This document shows, piece by piece, positions 29,246 through 38,211 of a DNA stretch of 39,795 nt. The stretch spans positions 1-39,795 of the forward strand of contig NZ_DASRGV010000360.1 of assembly GCF_035650855.1 (NCBI RefSeq), read 5' to 3'. The DNA is from Actinocrinis sp035650855 (GTDB taxonomy: Bacteria; Actinomycetota; Actinomycetes; Streptomycetales; Catenulisporaceae). How positions within the stretch are numbered: position 1 is the first letter of the stretch; every line of letters starts with the position of its first letter. The notes under the pieces are model-generated. The model did no database searches. It saw only the letters and a list, made by a program, of their open reading frames with translations, and was not told the DNA's origin. Both the position numbers and the translations under genes were made by a program.

Positions 29246-31828
29246 TCAGATCACTGTGACCCGCTGCCCGGCCGTCAACTCCAGCAGCCAAGATTGCGGC
29301 TCGCCCGACTGGTCTCGCCAGTGCAGCTCGACCCGGGTGCCGGTCTGCGCCTCGATCACGACGGCCGTCGGCGTGCCCTGAGACCAGGTCAGCTCGGCGA
29401 TGGTCACCGCGCCGCGGGCCCGCAGCCCGGTCACGCGGCCGTCCGGCCACTGCGGCGGCAGCGCGGGCAGCAGCTCGACGATCGGGACGCCGCCCTCCAC
29501 TGCGTGGCTTTGCACGAGCAGTTCCGTGATCGCGGCGGTCACGCCGAAGTTGCCGTCGATCTGGAACGGCGGATGGGCGCAGAGCAGCGAGCGGTACACG
29601 CCGCCACCGGACCACGTATCCCCGTCGGTCGCGTTCTCGTCCTGGTTCTCGCTCTCAGCCCCGCCCTCGCCTTCGGCGCCTGAATCAGACCGCTGAGGGA
29701 TGATCGGATGCAGGTACCGGTCGAGCAGCCGATGCGCGGCGTCACCGTCGCCGAGCCGCGCCCACAGCGCGACCTTCCACACGAGCGACCAACCGGTGCC
29801 CGCGTCGCCGCGCTCCTCCAGCGAACGCCTGGCCGCCTCGCGCAGAACCGGATCCGCCGCCACGACGCTGCCGGGGAACAGGCCGACGAGGTGCGACACG
29901 TGCCGGTGATGCGGGTCCACCTCCGTGCGCTCGGCCGACCATTCCAGCAGCTGGCCGCGCGAGCCGACCCGCAGCGGCGCCAGCCGTTCCAGCGCCGACC
30001 GCACCTCGGCGATCGTCGCGGTGTCCTGCCCCGTCAGCGGCACCCCGACCGCCAGCACCTCCTCGGCGCCCTCCAGCACGAAGCCGAACAGCTCCCGGGC
30101 CAGGGTCAGGTCCATCGCGCAACCCTGATCCACGCTCGCCGGGCCCTCCGGGGTGGCGAACTGGTTCTCCGGGCTGGTGCAGGGAGACGTCACAAGGCGT
30201 CCCTCGCCGTCCTCGACGAGCAGGTCGAGCACGAAGCGCGCCGCGTCCAGCGCGACCGGCATCGCGACCGCGGCCAGGAAGGCCAGGTCGCGGCCGAAGC
30301 GCCAGCGCTCGGCCAGGTGCGTGCAGAGCCAGGCTCCCGCCATGGGCCACTGCGACCACATCGGGTCGCCCTGACCGCCGCCGACCGGCACGGCGAGCCG
30401 CCACAGGTCCGTGTTGTGGTGGCACGTCCAGCCGCGCGCGCCGTAGATCTTCTGTGCGACCGGGCGCCCGGCCTCGGACAAGTCCGCGACCAGGCGCAGC
30501 AGCGGCTCGTGGCACTCCGGCAGCGCGGTGGTCTCCGCTGGCCAGTAGTTCATCTCCGCGTTGATGTTGACCGTGTACTCGCAGTTCCACGGCGGTGTCA
30601 GTTCGGCGTTCCAGACCCCTTGTAACGTCGCGGCCTGCGTGCCGGGACGCGAGGAGGCGAGCAGAAGGTACCGACCGAGTGCGAATGCGAGTACTGAGAG
30701 GTGTTCGTCCCGCTCGCCTGCCGCCCGCCGAGCCAGCCGCTCGTCGGTCGGAAGATCCGGTACATCGCCCGGGAGATCCAGGACGACCCGGTCCATCAGG
30801 GCACGATGTTCGGCCACGTGCGCCGCGCGGATCTTCTCCCAACCGTCCGCGCGGGCGCTGTGCAGGTCCCGGGCCGCCTCAGCCAAGCACTGCTCGCTGT
30901 CGCGCGTCGGCGCCGTCTCCCAGCCCGCGAAACCCGTGCGGATCGCCACATACGCCGTCACCGCACGCGCGCCCCGCACCGCGATACGCGGCTGGCCTGT
31001 TGAGCCCGATTCCGCCGGCCCTTCAGCGCGCCGCTCGACGCGGACGAGTCCGCCGTCCTGCGTCTCAGCGCCCTGGTTCTCGACACCGTCGGCCTCGACC
31101 TGCAAGAGCGCGGCAGCGCGGATCGATTGCTGATCGTCGTCCTCGTCGACAACCCCGTCGGTGCGCGGCCAGGGCACGATGTGCCGTGGCGCGGCGAGCA
31201 GCAGCGCCAGCGACGCCTGGTCGCCTTCCTCCTCGCCCTTTTCGTCATCTTCCACGGCGCGCACCTCGGCCCGGTGCTGCGGCGTCGCAAGGCTCAGATT
31301 CACCTGGAGTCCGTCCGGATCGTCGGTCTCCAGGTGCACCGCGATCACGTCGTACTGCGCGCTCGCCAGCACCTGCTGGCGGATGCGGCGCCCATCCCCG
31401 CCCCACTCCACCGAACTCACTCCGTCACGCAAGCTCAGCGACCGCCGATACGTACCCGCGCCACCCCCGGCGCCCTGCGCGGATCCGTCGCCCGAAGCGC
31501 CGACGAACTCGATGAGCAGGTCGCCGATCGGCTGTAACGCCTCGGCGTCAGCACCCTGCGTCGCGCGCGACGCCTCGCCGGCCGCGACGTGCCGCCCCGC
31601 GCGCACGTGCTCGCGGACCTCGGCGATCAACTCCGGCGCGACCTCGGGGATCGAGGTGTCCGCCGGACCTGACCAGAACGTGTCCTCGTTGAGATTGATC
31701 CGCTCGATCGGTCGCGTGCCGTGGATCATCGCGCCCAGCCTGCCGTTGCCGACGGGCAGCGCCTCGGCCCAGATCTCGGCCGGCCGGGTGTAGCGCAGTT
31801 CGAGCGGGACATCCGGGTTCGAAGTCAC
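29246..31828 (-). CDS. GH95 alpha-L-fucosidase-type glycoside hydrolase
   Basis: An 860-residue inverting glycosidase of family 95 (mostly alpha-1,2-L-fucosidases; some members act on galactose). Visible features are an N-terminal domain (RYTRPAEIWAEALPVGNGRLGAMIHG, LNEDTFWSG), the catalytic Asn pair in NINAEMNYWPAE (about 424), the Glu of TSPENQF (about 555) and the Asp of QIDGNFG (about 756), matching the BbAfcA catalytic set. There is no signal peptide, so it acts inside the cell, presumably on imported oligosaccharides. Three acidic insertions are odd (EDDEKGEEEGDQ, VVDEDDDQQ, and a Glu/Asp/Asn-rich loop near 715). GTG 31828 is used because it begins the conserved domain; GTG 31843 is the alternative. 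It follows a ThuA-like gene. Confidence 0.92.
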   Translation of the reverse strand: MTSNPDVPLELRYTRPAEIWAEALPVGNGRLGAMIHGTRPIERINLNEDTFWSGPADTSIPEVAPELIAEVREHVRAGRHVAAGEASRATQGADAEALQPIGDLLIEFVGASGDGSAQGAGGGAGTYRRSLSLRDGVSSVEWGGDGRRIRQQVLASAQYDVIAVHLETDDPDGLQVNLSLATPQHRAEVRAVEDDEKGEEEGDQASLALLLAAPRHIVPWPRTDGVVDEDDDQQSIRAAALLQVEADGVENQGAETQDGGLVRVERRAEGPAESGSTGQPRIAVRGARAVTAYVAIRTGFAGWETAPTRDSEQCLAEAARDLHSARADGWEKIRAAHVAEHRALMDRVVLDLPGDVPDLPTDERLARRAAGERDEHLSVLAFALGRYLLLASSRPGTQAATLQGVWNAELTPPWNCEYTVNINAEMNYWPAETTALPECHEPLLRLVADLSEAGRPVAQKIYGARGWTCHHNTDLWRLAVPVGGGQGDPMWSQWPMAGAWLCTHLAERWRFGRDLAFLAAVAMPVALDAARFVLDLLVEDGEGRLVTSPCTSPENQFATPEGPASVDQGCAMDLTLARELFGFVLEGAEEVLAVGVPLTGQDTATIAEVRSALERLAPLRVGSRGQLLEWSAERTEVDPHHRHVSHLVGLFPGSVVAADPVLREAARRSLEERGDAGTGWSLVWKVALWARLGDGDAAHRLLDRYLHPIIPQRSDSGAEGEGGAESENQDENATDGDTWSGGGVYRSLLCAHPPFQIDGNFGVTAAITELLVQSHAVEGGVPIVELLPALPPQWPDGRVTGLRARGAVTIAELTWSQGTPTAVVIEAQTGTRVELHWRDQSGEPQSWLLELTAGQRVTVI

Positions 31829-31957
31829 GTGTTCACCATTCACAGGGTTCGAGCTTGTCGGTGGTACTGCGGACCCCGCACTAACCGAGATCGCGCCGCT
31901 CAATCGCGCCGTCCGGGCCCGCCACTGGATCGTGGCCCTGCGGACTCGGCCGGCTCG

Positions 31958-32614
31958 TCAGTCCAGCCGGGCCGCCCACCGCAGCCCACCCGCCAGGTGC
32001 GCGCGAAAGGCCGGATCGGCGTACGCGGCCTCGGCGTGGCCGAGCGAGGTGTAGAAGGACCTGCCGCCGCAGTTCTCGTGGCACCAGGCCAACGGGTGGT
32101 CCGGGCCCATCGCCCCGCCCTCGTAGCCGCGCTCGTCGACCGAGGCGAGCACGCGCACCGTCCCGCGGGGATTCGACGCGAACTCGTACCACTCGTCGCT
32201 GAACGACCACTGCGCGGGCAGGTGCTCCGTGGCCGGGTGCCGCTGGTCCTCGACCGTCACCGTCGCGGGCTGGAAGTCCGGGTGCCGGGTGAACCGGGCG
32301 CCGACCAGGTCGCCGAAGAAGTCCCAGCCCGGCTCGGTGCCCGCGGCGAGGTGCACTCCAACGAACCCGCCGCCCTCGCGCACCCAGGCGCCGAAAGCCG
32401 AGCGCCCCGCGTCGGTGAGCACATCACCGCTGGTCGACAGGAAGACCACCACGCGGTAATCGGCCAGCGCTTCCGGCGTGAACGCCTCGGGCGCCTCGGT
32501 GGCATCGACCCCGAGGCCCACGTCCCGGCCCAGTTCCTCGAGTGCCGCCACGCCCGCCGGGATCGAATCGTGCCGGAACTGGGCCGTGCGGGTGTACACC
32601 AGTGCGCGATGCAT
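31958..32614 (-). CDS. ThuA-like (trehalose-utilisation domain) protein
   Basis: A 218-residue class-I-glutamine-amidotransferase-like fold of the ThuA family: ALVYTRTAQFRHDSIPAGVAAL, VVFLSTSGDVLTDAGRSAF, WVREGGGFVGVHLAAG, HPDFQPATVTVEDQRHPATEHLP, EWYEF and MGPDHPLAWCHENCGGRSFYTSLGH. Members often sit with sugar oxidoreductases or hydrolases; here the GH95 gene lies 129 bases downstream on the same strand, so a shared saccharide pathway is likely. The message appears leaderless, with TAGGGT (32626-32621) 6 bases before the ATG. Confidence 0.9.
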   Translation of the reverse strand: MHRALVYTRTAQFRHDSIPAGVAALEELGRDVGLGVDATEAPEAFTPEALADYRVVVFLSTSGDVLTDAGRSAFGAWVREGGGFVGVHLAAGTEPGWDFFGDLVGARFTRHPDFQPATVTVEDQRHPATEHLPAQWSFSDEWYEFASNPRGTVRVLASVDERGYEGGAMGPDHPLAWCHENCGGRSFYTSLGHAEAAYADPAFRAHLAGGLRWAARLD

Positions 32615-32682
32615 CGGCCCACCCTAGCGCGGCTCGTCGCCGGTCACACGTCCGTGGCGTGGCGTATGCGAGGATTCCTCAT

Positions 32683-33333
32683 GTGGGTGATCACGAAGGT
32701 CGCGGGCACGTCTCCGAACGGGAGATCGGCGAGAAGCGCGCGCCCTTGTGGGTCGTGGCCGGAGCGCCCGGCGCCGGCAAGTCGACGGTCGCCGCCCTGC
32801 TGGCCGACCGGCTCGACCCGCATCCCGCGCTGCTCGACAAGGACACCGTCTACGGACCCTTCGTCGCCGCGCTGCTGGCGGCGGCCGGACGGGAACCCGG
32901 GGAACGCGAAGGCGACTGGTACGACCGCAACATCAAGGCGCACGAGTATCAGGGTCTTACGGACACGACTCGGGAGATCCGCGCGTTCGGCTGCCCGGTG
33001 CTGCTCGTCGCGCCGTTCACCGGCCAGATCCGCGACCCGGCCCGGTGGACGGACTGGTGCGTTCAGCTCGGCGGGGGAGAGGTGCACCTGGTGTGGGTGT
33101 CCTGCGATCCCGAAGTCCTGCGCCAACGCCTGATGACCCGGGCCAGCGAACGCGACGGTGCCAAGCTCGCGGCATACACGCAGTTCATCGAGCGCATGCG
33201 TCCTGACCAACCGCCTCCCGTCCCACACTTCGCGATCTACAATACGAGTGATCGACTTGGGCAATCGCCGCCTGCGTCCCTCGTCGAGCAGGTCGAACAG
33301 CTGGCACGGAAAGCGAACGGAGCGCGCGAGTGA
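32683..33333 (+). CDS. P-loop kinase-like ATPase
   Basis: A 216-residue AAA/zeta-toxin-like P-loop kinase: Walker A GAPGAGKST (27-35), LLDKDTVYGPF after the next strand as a likely substrate/Mg region, VLLVAPFTGQIRD, and VWVSCDPEVLRQRLMTRASERD with a lid-like arginine cluster. The start is GTG 32683 with GAGGA upstream, leaving 20 residues before the first strand. Its stop overlaps the metallophosphoesterase start by 4 bases (GTGA), so the two are co-translated. The substrate is unknown; a small molecule or nucleic-acid end are both possible. Confidence 0.8.
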   Translation: MGDHEGRGHVSEREIGEKRAPLWVVAGAPGAGKSTVAALLADRLDPHPALLDKDTVYGPFVAALLAAAGREPGEREGDWYDRNIKAHEYQGLTDTTREIRAFGCPVLLVAPFTGQIRDPARWTDWCVQLGGGEVHLVWVSCDPEVLRQRLMTRASERDGAKLAAYTQFIERMRPDQPPPVPHFAIYNTSDRLGQSPPASLVEQVEQLARKANGARE

Positions 33334-34082
33334 TCACGGTCGCGCAGGTCAGCGATATTCACATCGGTACCTCCGAGCGCAATGAGGCTCGCGCGCGGCG
33401 GCTTTTCGCGCACCTGGCCGAGCTTCCGCGCCCGGTCGACGCGGTCGTCATCACCGGCGACATCGCGGACCACGGCGCGCCGGAGGAGTACGAGAAGATC
33501 AGGGCCCTGATCGCGACGCTGCCGTACCCGGTGTTCACCTGCCCCGGCAACCACGATGAGCGCGGCGCCTATGTCAAGGTGCTGCTCGGGGAGGAGCGGG
33601 AGGGCGCGGAGCAAGGGCCGGTCAATCGGGTGCACTCGGCGGGTGGCGCCGTCTTCGCCCTCTGCGACTCGGTCATCCCCGGCAAGCCCGGCGGCTACCT
33701 CGCCGACGAGACGCTGCAGTGGCTGGACCGGGTACTCGCCGACGCCCCGGACGACGCCCCGGTGTTCGTGTGCTTCCGTCACCCTCCGGTGCTGGTGCAC
33801 GCGCCGTACCTCGACGGCATGCGGCAAACCGGCGGCGAGCGGCTCGCGGCGGTCCTCGGCCGGCACCACGACGTCGTCGCGATCCTCACCGGGCACGCGC
33901 ACACTCCGGCCGCCACGACCTTCGCCGGACTGCCGCTGCTGATCGCGCCCTCGGTGATCTCGACCCTCACCCTGCCCTGGGACGGCGAGGGCCTGATCGA
34001 CGAAGAGGCGCCGGCCGCGCTCGCCTACCACGTCCTGGATGACGACCGCCGGCTCATCACGCACTTCCGCGTCGTGCTCTGA
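33330..34082 (+). CDS. Calcineurin-like metallophosphoesterase (CpdA/Icc-like)
   Basis: A 250-residue binuclear-metal phosphoesterase with the full motif set: DIH (9-11), GDIAD (43-47), GNHDE (73-77), RHPP (150-153) and GHAH (188-191). This pattern matches cAMP/cyclic-nucleotide phosphodiesterases of the CpdA group, but the family also hydrolyses other phosphoesters. The GTG start at 33330 overlaps the kinase-like gene, so the two proteins probably work together. It ends 8 bases from the convergent carboxypeptidase gene. Confidence 0.9.
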   Translation: MITVAQVSDIHIGTSERNEARARRLFAHLAELPRPVDAVVITGDIADHGAPEEYEKIRALIATLPYPVFTCPGNHDERGAYVKVLLGEEREGAEQGPVNRVHSAGGAVFALCDSVIPGKPGGYLADETLQWLDRVLADAPDDAPVFVCFRHPPVLVHAPYLDGMRQTGGERLAAVLGRHHDVVAILTGHAHTPAATTFAGLPLLIAPSVISTLTLPWDGEGLIDEEAPAALAYHVLDDDRRLITHFRVVL

Positions 34083-34090
34083 AGCAGGGG

Positions 34091-35347
34091 TTATCGCAGG
34101 CTGCTGACTACTTGATTGTCCGGCTCGGCCTGCTCCCGCACGGTGAGCACCGCCTGGGAGGGCGAGCCTGACACGCGCAGCAGGTAACGCAGGCCGGGCC
34201 AGCCGATCACCGTCACCGCCGCCGGCGGGGCCAGAGCTCTGTCAGCGCGCATTGCCTCGCTCACGATCGCGACCTCCCGGGCGGCCGGCGCGACGGTCGC
34301 CGTGGTCACCACCGAGTGCGCCGACTCGACGAGACGCTTCGCCGCGGCCAGGGCATGCGGAAGGATCGTCGAACTCGAACCCGGCTGTCCGAGCACCACG
34401 CCGAAAAGCCGCCGCGTGGCACCGTCCGGCCCGGCCGGCACGTCGGCCGCGAACATCAGGCAGCCGCCGGCCGCCATCGTGGAACCGGTCTTGATCCCCA
34501 CGACTCCGTCCCGGCCGAGCAGCGTGTTGTAGTTGTGAATCGACCCGGCGACCGGGATCACCGCGCTCTTCTCCGCGACCAGCTCGGCGAAGGCCGGGAT
34601 GCGCATCACCTTCTGCGCGAGCAGCAGTTGGTCCAGCGCGGTGGAGACCGTGCCCCGGTCCAGACCGGAGGGGTCGGTGTACCTCGAATGGGCCATCCCG
34701 AGCCGCACGGCCGTCCGGTTGATCCGGGTCAGGAAGGCCGGAACGCTTCCGGCGTCCCAGCGCGCGAGGATCTGTGCGACGTTGTCGGCCGAGGCGAGCA
34801 GCAATGCCTGGAGCGCCTGCCGCTCGGTGAGCCGCTCGCCGGATTTGACCGGCACGAGCGACTGGCCCTGCGCGTACTGCCAGCCATACGCCGCAGCCTC
34901 CGTGTGCTCAATGGTCAGCGTCGGACCGGAGGCGCCGGGGGAGAGCGGGTGATCGGTGAGGATCTGATAGGCGGTCAGCACCTTGGCGACGCTCGCGATC
35001 GGCACGGCGGTGGTCGCTGGTCCGGACGTGCCGAGCCGGCCGAGCCCGTCGAAGGCGAGGGCGGCCTGTCCGGACGCGGGCCAGGCGATCGCCGGCGGCG
35101 TGCCCGGGAAGGTGTACGACGCGGGGATCTCCTGCACGACCTTGGGCGTGAGCACCGGGGCGGCGAAGACCGCTCCGACACCGCCGCCGACGCCCGCGAC
35201 CAGGCCGAACGTCAGCCACAACGTGACGCGCACCCATCGGCGGCGACGGCGCGTCGCCGTCGCGGCACGCGCCCCGAACCGGCGGCCACCGGCGGCGGGG
35301 AGGGCGGTTGCGCGGTCCGGGGCCCAGTGCGTGCGTCGTCTTCCCAC
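34091..35347 (-). CDS. dacA: D-alanyl-D-alanine carboxypeptidase (low-molecular-weight PBP)
   Basis: A 418-residue S11-type peptidoglycan carboxypeptidase. A cytoplasmic Arg-rich tail is followed by one membrane segment (about 41-63), anchoring the enzyme outside the membrane. Active-site motifs are SVAK (119-122), SAD at 186-188 in place of the usual SxN (an Asn follows directly), and KTGS in GVVGIKTGSTMAAGG. It trims stem peptides and controls crosslinking. The start is GTG 35347; TATTTT (35359-35354) lies 6 bases upstream without a ribosome site, suggesting a leaderless message. Confidence 0.88.
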   Translation of the reverse strand: MGRRRTHWAPDRATALPAAGGRRFGARAATATRRRRRWVRVTLWLTFGLVAGVGGGVGAVFAAPVLTPKVVQEIPASYTFPGTPPAIAWPASGQAALAFDGLGRLGTSGPATTAVPIASVAKVLTAYQILTDHPLSPGASGPTLTIEHTEAAAYGWQYAQGQSLVPVKSGERLTERQALQALLLASADNVAQILARWDAGSVPAFLTRINRTAVRLGMAHSRYTDPSGLDRGTVSTALDQLLLAQKVMRIPAFAELVAEKSAVIPVAGSIHNYNTLLGRDGVVGIKTGSTMAAGGCLMFAADVPAGPDGATRRLFGVVLGQPGSSSTILPHALAAAKRLVESAHSVVTTATVAPAAREVAIVSEAMRADRALAPPAAVTVIGWPGLRYLLRVSGSPSQAVLTVREQAEPDNQVVSSLR

Positions 35348-35456
35348 ATGATCAAAATATGCTGAATGGGTGCTTTGCCCTGCCCTGGCACGCGGGACAT
35401 TACTCCAGGCGGAGTCGTTCGCGCAGGCAGTGCGGCAGGATGAGCGCGGTCGCCGC

Positions 35457-36626
35457 TCAGTCCCCGAGGGCCGCGCGCAACCGGTCCAGGAAGCGGGCGC
35501 CGGCCGGACCGGCGAACCAGGCGGTGTGGTCGACGAAGTAGCGGTACGCCAGTTCGGCGTTCTGCGCGGAGCCGGTCACGTCGCGGAAGTAGTCGATCTC
35601 GCTGAGGGCGTAGTCGGCATGGCACAGCGCGAGCAGGTCGGGCAGCGCGGCGCGTTCGGACTCCGTCAGCTTCCTGATCTCCTGGTAGCCGTCGACGAGG
35701 GCGAGCGCCGCGTCAGGATGCACCGCACCCTCGCCCTTCGCGTCCAGTGCGATCCACTCGACCGCGTTGCGCTCGATGGCCGTGGCCAGGTCGTGTACGG
35801 CGAAGGCCCGATCGCAGAGGCCGAAGTCGAGCACCGTGGAGACGTGCACTGTGGAGACCCGCACTGTAGAGCCGGACACTGTGGACGCCGGCGTCGAGCG
35901 CCACAGCAGGTTGGAGGCGTGGAAGTCGTTGTGCGTCCAGAGCGGATCCAGTGCGGCGAGCTGCGACCGCAGCCGCTCGTGATGCGGCAGGTGCCAGCGC
36001 TCGACGTCCTCGCGCCAGGACCGTGCCGACAGGTCCTCGGCCAGCGCCGGACGCACCGCAGCATACTGATCGACGGCGGCGATCGGATCATCGCCGGCGA
36101 AGATCGCGAAACCGGCGGTCAGCTGACGCGGGGCGCGGGGCGGCGCGGCGTACCCGCGCGCTGCCTCATGCAGCTCGGCCAAGGCGCGCCCGGCCGCGTG
36201 CGCGTGGCTGGGCTGCGTGAACGGCGACCACGAGATCGCCTCCCGGTACAGGTCCTCTCCGTCGCCGACCGAGTGAACCTCGTACGTCCACTCGCCGACC
36301 GCGACCGCGGTGCCCCCCTCGTCGTCGGTCATCACGTCCACCACGGCCGCGCCGCCGCGCCGAAGATGCGCGAGAAAGGCGTGCTCCTCGTGCAGCCCGT
36401 CGAGGGAGCGCACGCGCCGATGGTGCCGCTTGACGAACACCGATCCGCCGCGCGCGGTCTCGACCAGTCCCGCGGCCGACAGCGGACGCGGCGAGCGCCA
36501 GGTCAGCGCGCGGGCACCGGCCGCCTGCGGATACCGGCGCAGCACGGCGTCTACTTCGGTGAGAGTGAGCGGCGGCCAGTCGGGTGCGACGCTCTCGGTG
36601 CCCATCCCGTGCACGAGGTGCGACAT
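35457..36626 (-). CDS. APH-fold kinase co-operonic with a thiamine-precursor-type ABC transporter
   Basis: A 389-residue phosphotransferase of the aminoglycoside/choline/thiamine-kinase superfamily. The nucleotide Lys is likely Lys66 (VFVKRH), the catalytic loop is HNDFHASN (232-239) and the metal-binding DFG is 267-269 in VLDFGLCD. Between catalytic loop and DFG there is an unusual insertion of STVxx pentapeptides made by a 15-base tandem repeat. Start ATG 36626 overlaps the ABC ATPase stop by one base. Being last in the transporter operon, it may phosphorylate the imported compound, as thiamine kinase (ThiK) does in this superfamily. The actual substrate is not determined, and an antibiotic-resistance role is not indicated by context. 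Confidence 0.85.
   Translation of the reverse strand: MSHLVHGMGTESVAPDWPPLTLTEVDAVLRRYPQAAGARALTWRSPRPLSAAGLVETARGGSVFVKRHHRRVRSLDGLHEEHAFLAHLRRGGAAVVDVMTDDEGGTAVAVGEWTYEVHSVGDGEDLYREAISWSPFTQPSHAHAAGRALAELHEAARGYAAPPRAPRQLTAGFAIFAGDDPIAAVDQYAAVRPALAEDLSARSWREDVERWHLPHHERLRSQLAALDPLWTHNDFHASNLLWRSTPASTVSGSTVRVSTVHVSTVLDFGLCDRAFAVHDLATAIERNAVEWIALDAKGEGAVHPDAALALVDGYQEIRKLTESERAALPDLLALCHADYALSEIDYFRDVTGSAQNAELAYRYFVDHTAWFAGPAGARFLDRLRAALGD
35831..35890 (-). repeat. Four 15-bp tandem repeats within the APH-fold kinase gene
   Basis: Plus-strand units GCACCGTGGAGACGT, GCACTGTGGAGACCC, GCACTGTAGAGCCGG and ACACTGTGGACGCCG occupy 35831-35890. They code on the minus strand for STVSG, STVRV, STVHV and STVLD, the last leading into the DFG metal site. 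Confidence 0.85.
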
Positions 36627-37411
36627 CAGGGCACGTCCGAAGTCGTGCCGAGCGCGCCGAGGACCTGCTGCTCCAGCCGGGCGAACTCCGGCAGCAGGAA
36701 CGTCTGCGCGGTGCGCGGACGCGGCAGGTCCACGGGAATGCGGGCGGCGAGCGTGGCCGGGCGCGAGGTGAGTACGTGCACTGAGTCGGAGAGGAAGACC
36801 GCTTCCCGGATGTCGTGCGTCACCAGCAGCACCGTCCACGCGTGCCGCTGCCACATCTGTGCCAGCCAGAGCTGCATCTGGGTGCGGGTGAGCGAGTCGA
36901 GCGCGCCGAACGGCTCGTCGAGCAACAGCACCGAACGCTGCATTGCGACGGTCCGAAGCAGCGCCGCCCGCTGCCGCATGCCGCCGGACAGCTGCGCGGG
37001 GTACGAGCGCTCGAAGCCGTCGAGCCCGAACTCCCCGAACAGCGGCCGGACCGCGGCGCGCGCCGCCTTCTTCGCCGTGCCCTGTACTTCCAGGCCGAGC
37101 GCGGCGTTGTCCTCGATCGTCCGCCACGGGAACAGCAGGTCCTTCTGCGGCATGTACGCGACCTGATCGCTGTGCCCGGTGGCCGCGTGTCCGTCGATGA
37201 AGACAGTTCCCTGCGACGGCCGGTCGAGCCCGGCGACGATGTTGAAGAGGGTCGACTTGCCGCTTCCGCTCGGGCCGATGACCGCGGTGAACTCGCCCGG
37301 CCGTACCGCCAGATCCAGGCCGTCGAGCACGCGCAGCGGCTCCTGGCCCGACCGGGGGAACTCGTGGGCGAGCCCGCGTACTTCGAGCCGGTACCCGCCG
37401 CCGGCGTTCAC
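36626..37411 (-). CDS. ABC transporter ATP-binding protein (NitT/TauT/ThiZ type)
   Basis: A 261-residue ATPase energising the importer encoded upstream. Walker A GPSGSGKST (46-54), Q-loop AYMPQKDLLFPW, signature LSGGMRQR, Walker B VLLLDEPFGALD and the switch His in VLLVTHDIREAV are all present. GTG 37411 overlaps the permease stop as GTGA, and the kinase gene follows with a 1-base overlap. The subgroup serves nitrate, taurine or thiamine-precursor transport. Confidence 0.92.
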   Translation of the reverse strand: MNAGGGYRLEVRGLAHEFPRSGQEPLRVLDGLDLAVRPGEFTAVIGPSGSGKSTLFNIVAGLDRPSQGTVFIDGHAATGHSDQVAYMPQKDLLFPWRTIEDNAALGLEVQGTAKKAARAAVRPLFGEFGLDGFERSYPAQLSGGMRQRAALLRTVAMQRSVLLLDEPFGALDSLTRTQMQLWLAQMWQRHAWTVLLVTHDIREAVFLSDSVHVLTSRPATLAARIPVDLPRPRTAQTFLLPEFARLEQQVLGALGTTSDVP

Positions 37412-38211
37412 GGCCGGTCCCGGACCGCAGCGCGCGGTGCCTCGAACCGGCGCCAGGGCGTCACCAGCCGCTCCAGCGCGTACGTCGAGGCGAACAGCAG
37501 CACGCTGAGAAGCGCGATCACCAGGATCGTGGCGAAGACCAGGTCGATGCGGAAGTTCTGCTGCATCTGCTGCATGTAGATGCCCAGGCCGTTCTCCGCC
37601 CCGGCGTACTCGGCGAACACCGCGCCGCCGATCGCGTACGTGATCGAGACCCGCAGGCCGGTGAAGAAGAACGGCAGCGCCCCAGGCACCCGCACCTTCG
37701 CAAAGGACTGCCACCGGCTCGCTCCCATCGAGCGCAGCAGCCGCATCGCGTCCCCGTCCGCGGTGGCGAAGCCCTCCGCCAGCGAGGCGGTCAGCGGGAA
37801 GAAGGTGGCCAGCGCGACCAGCAGCACCTTCGGCAGCAGCTGGAACCCGAAGATCACCACGAACAGCGGGGCGATCGCGACGACCGGGATCGTCTGCGAG
37901 GCCACCAGCAGCGGATAAACCGCGCGGCGCGCCGCGTCGGAGAAGTCCATCGCGGTAGCGATCAGCCAGGACAGCGCGAAGGAAAGGCCGAAGCCGGTCG
38001 CGGTCTCCGTGAGCGTCGGAACCGCGTTGTGCCACAGATCGCCGCGCACCTGCCAGCCCGCCGAGACCACCTGCCACGCAGTGGGCAGCACCTGCGCGTC
38101 ACGGATCGCGAACTGCGCGACCAGCTGCCAGCCGGCGATCAGCGCGACGGCGAGCAGCAGCGGCGGCCACAGCGTGCGCCACACCCGGCGACCGGTCACC
38201 GCAGCGGTCAC
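37408..38211 (-). CDS. ABC transporter permease (ThiX/SsuC type)
   Basis: A 267-residue integral membrane protein with about six hydrophobic segments (LLLAVALIAGWQLVAQF, FGLSFALSWLIA, VVAIAPLFVVIFGF, VLLVALATFFPLTAS, ITYAIGGAVFAEYAG, VFATILVIALLSVLLFA). The EAA-type coupling loop is RSMGASRWQSFAKVRVPGALPF. The GTG start overlaps the binding-protein stop as GTGA. It works with the ATPase and lipoprotein of the same operon. Confidence 0.92.
   Translation of the reverse strand: MTAAVTGRRVWRTLWPPLLLAVALIAGWQLVAQFAIRDAQVLPTAWQVVSAGWQVRGDLWHNAVPTLTETATGFGLSFALSWLIATAMDFSDAARRAVYPLLVASQTIPVVAIAPLFVVIFGFQLLPKVLLVALATFFPLTASLAEGFATADGDAMRLLRSMGASRWQSFAKVRVPGALPFFFTGLRVSITYAIGGAVFAEYAGAENGLGIYMQQMQQNFRIDLVFATILVIALLSVLLFASTYALERLVTPWRRFEAPRAAVRDRP

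Noticed and set aside
35457..36626. Aminoglycoside resistance gene
   Set aside because: The fold is shared, but the gene is the last member of an importer operon and lacks diagnostic resistance context; a metabolic kinase is more likely.
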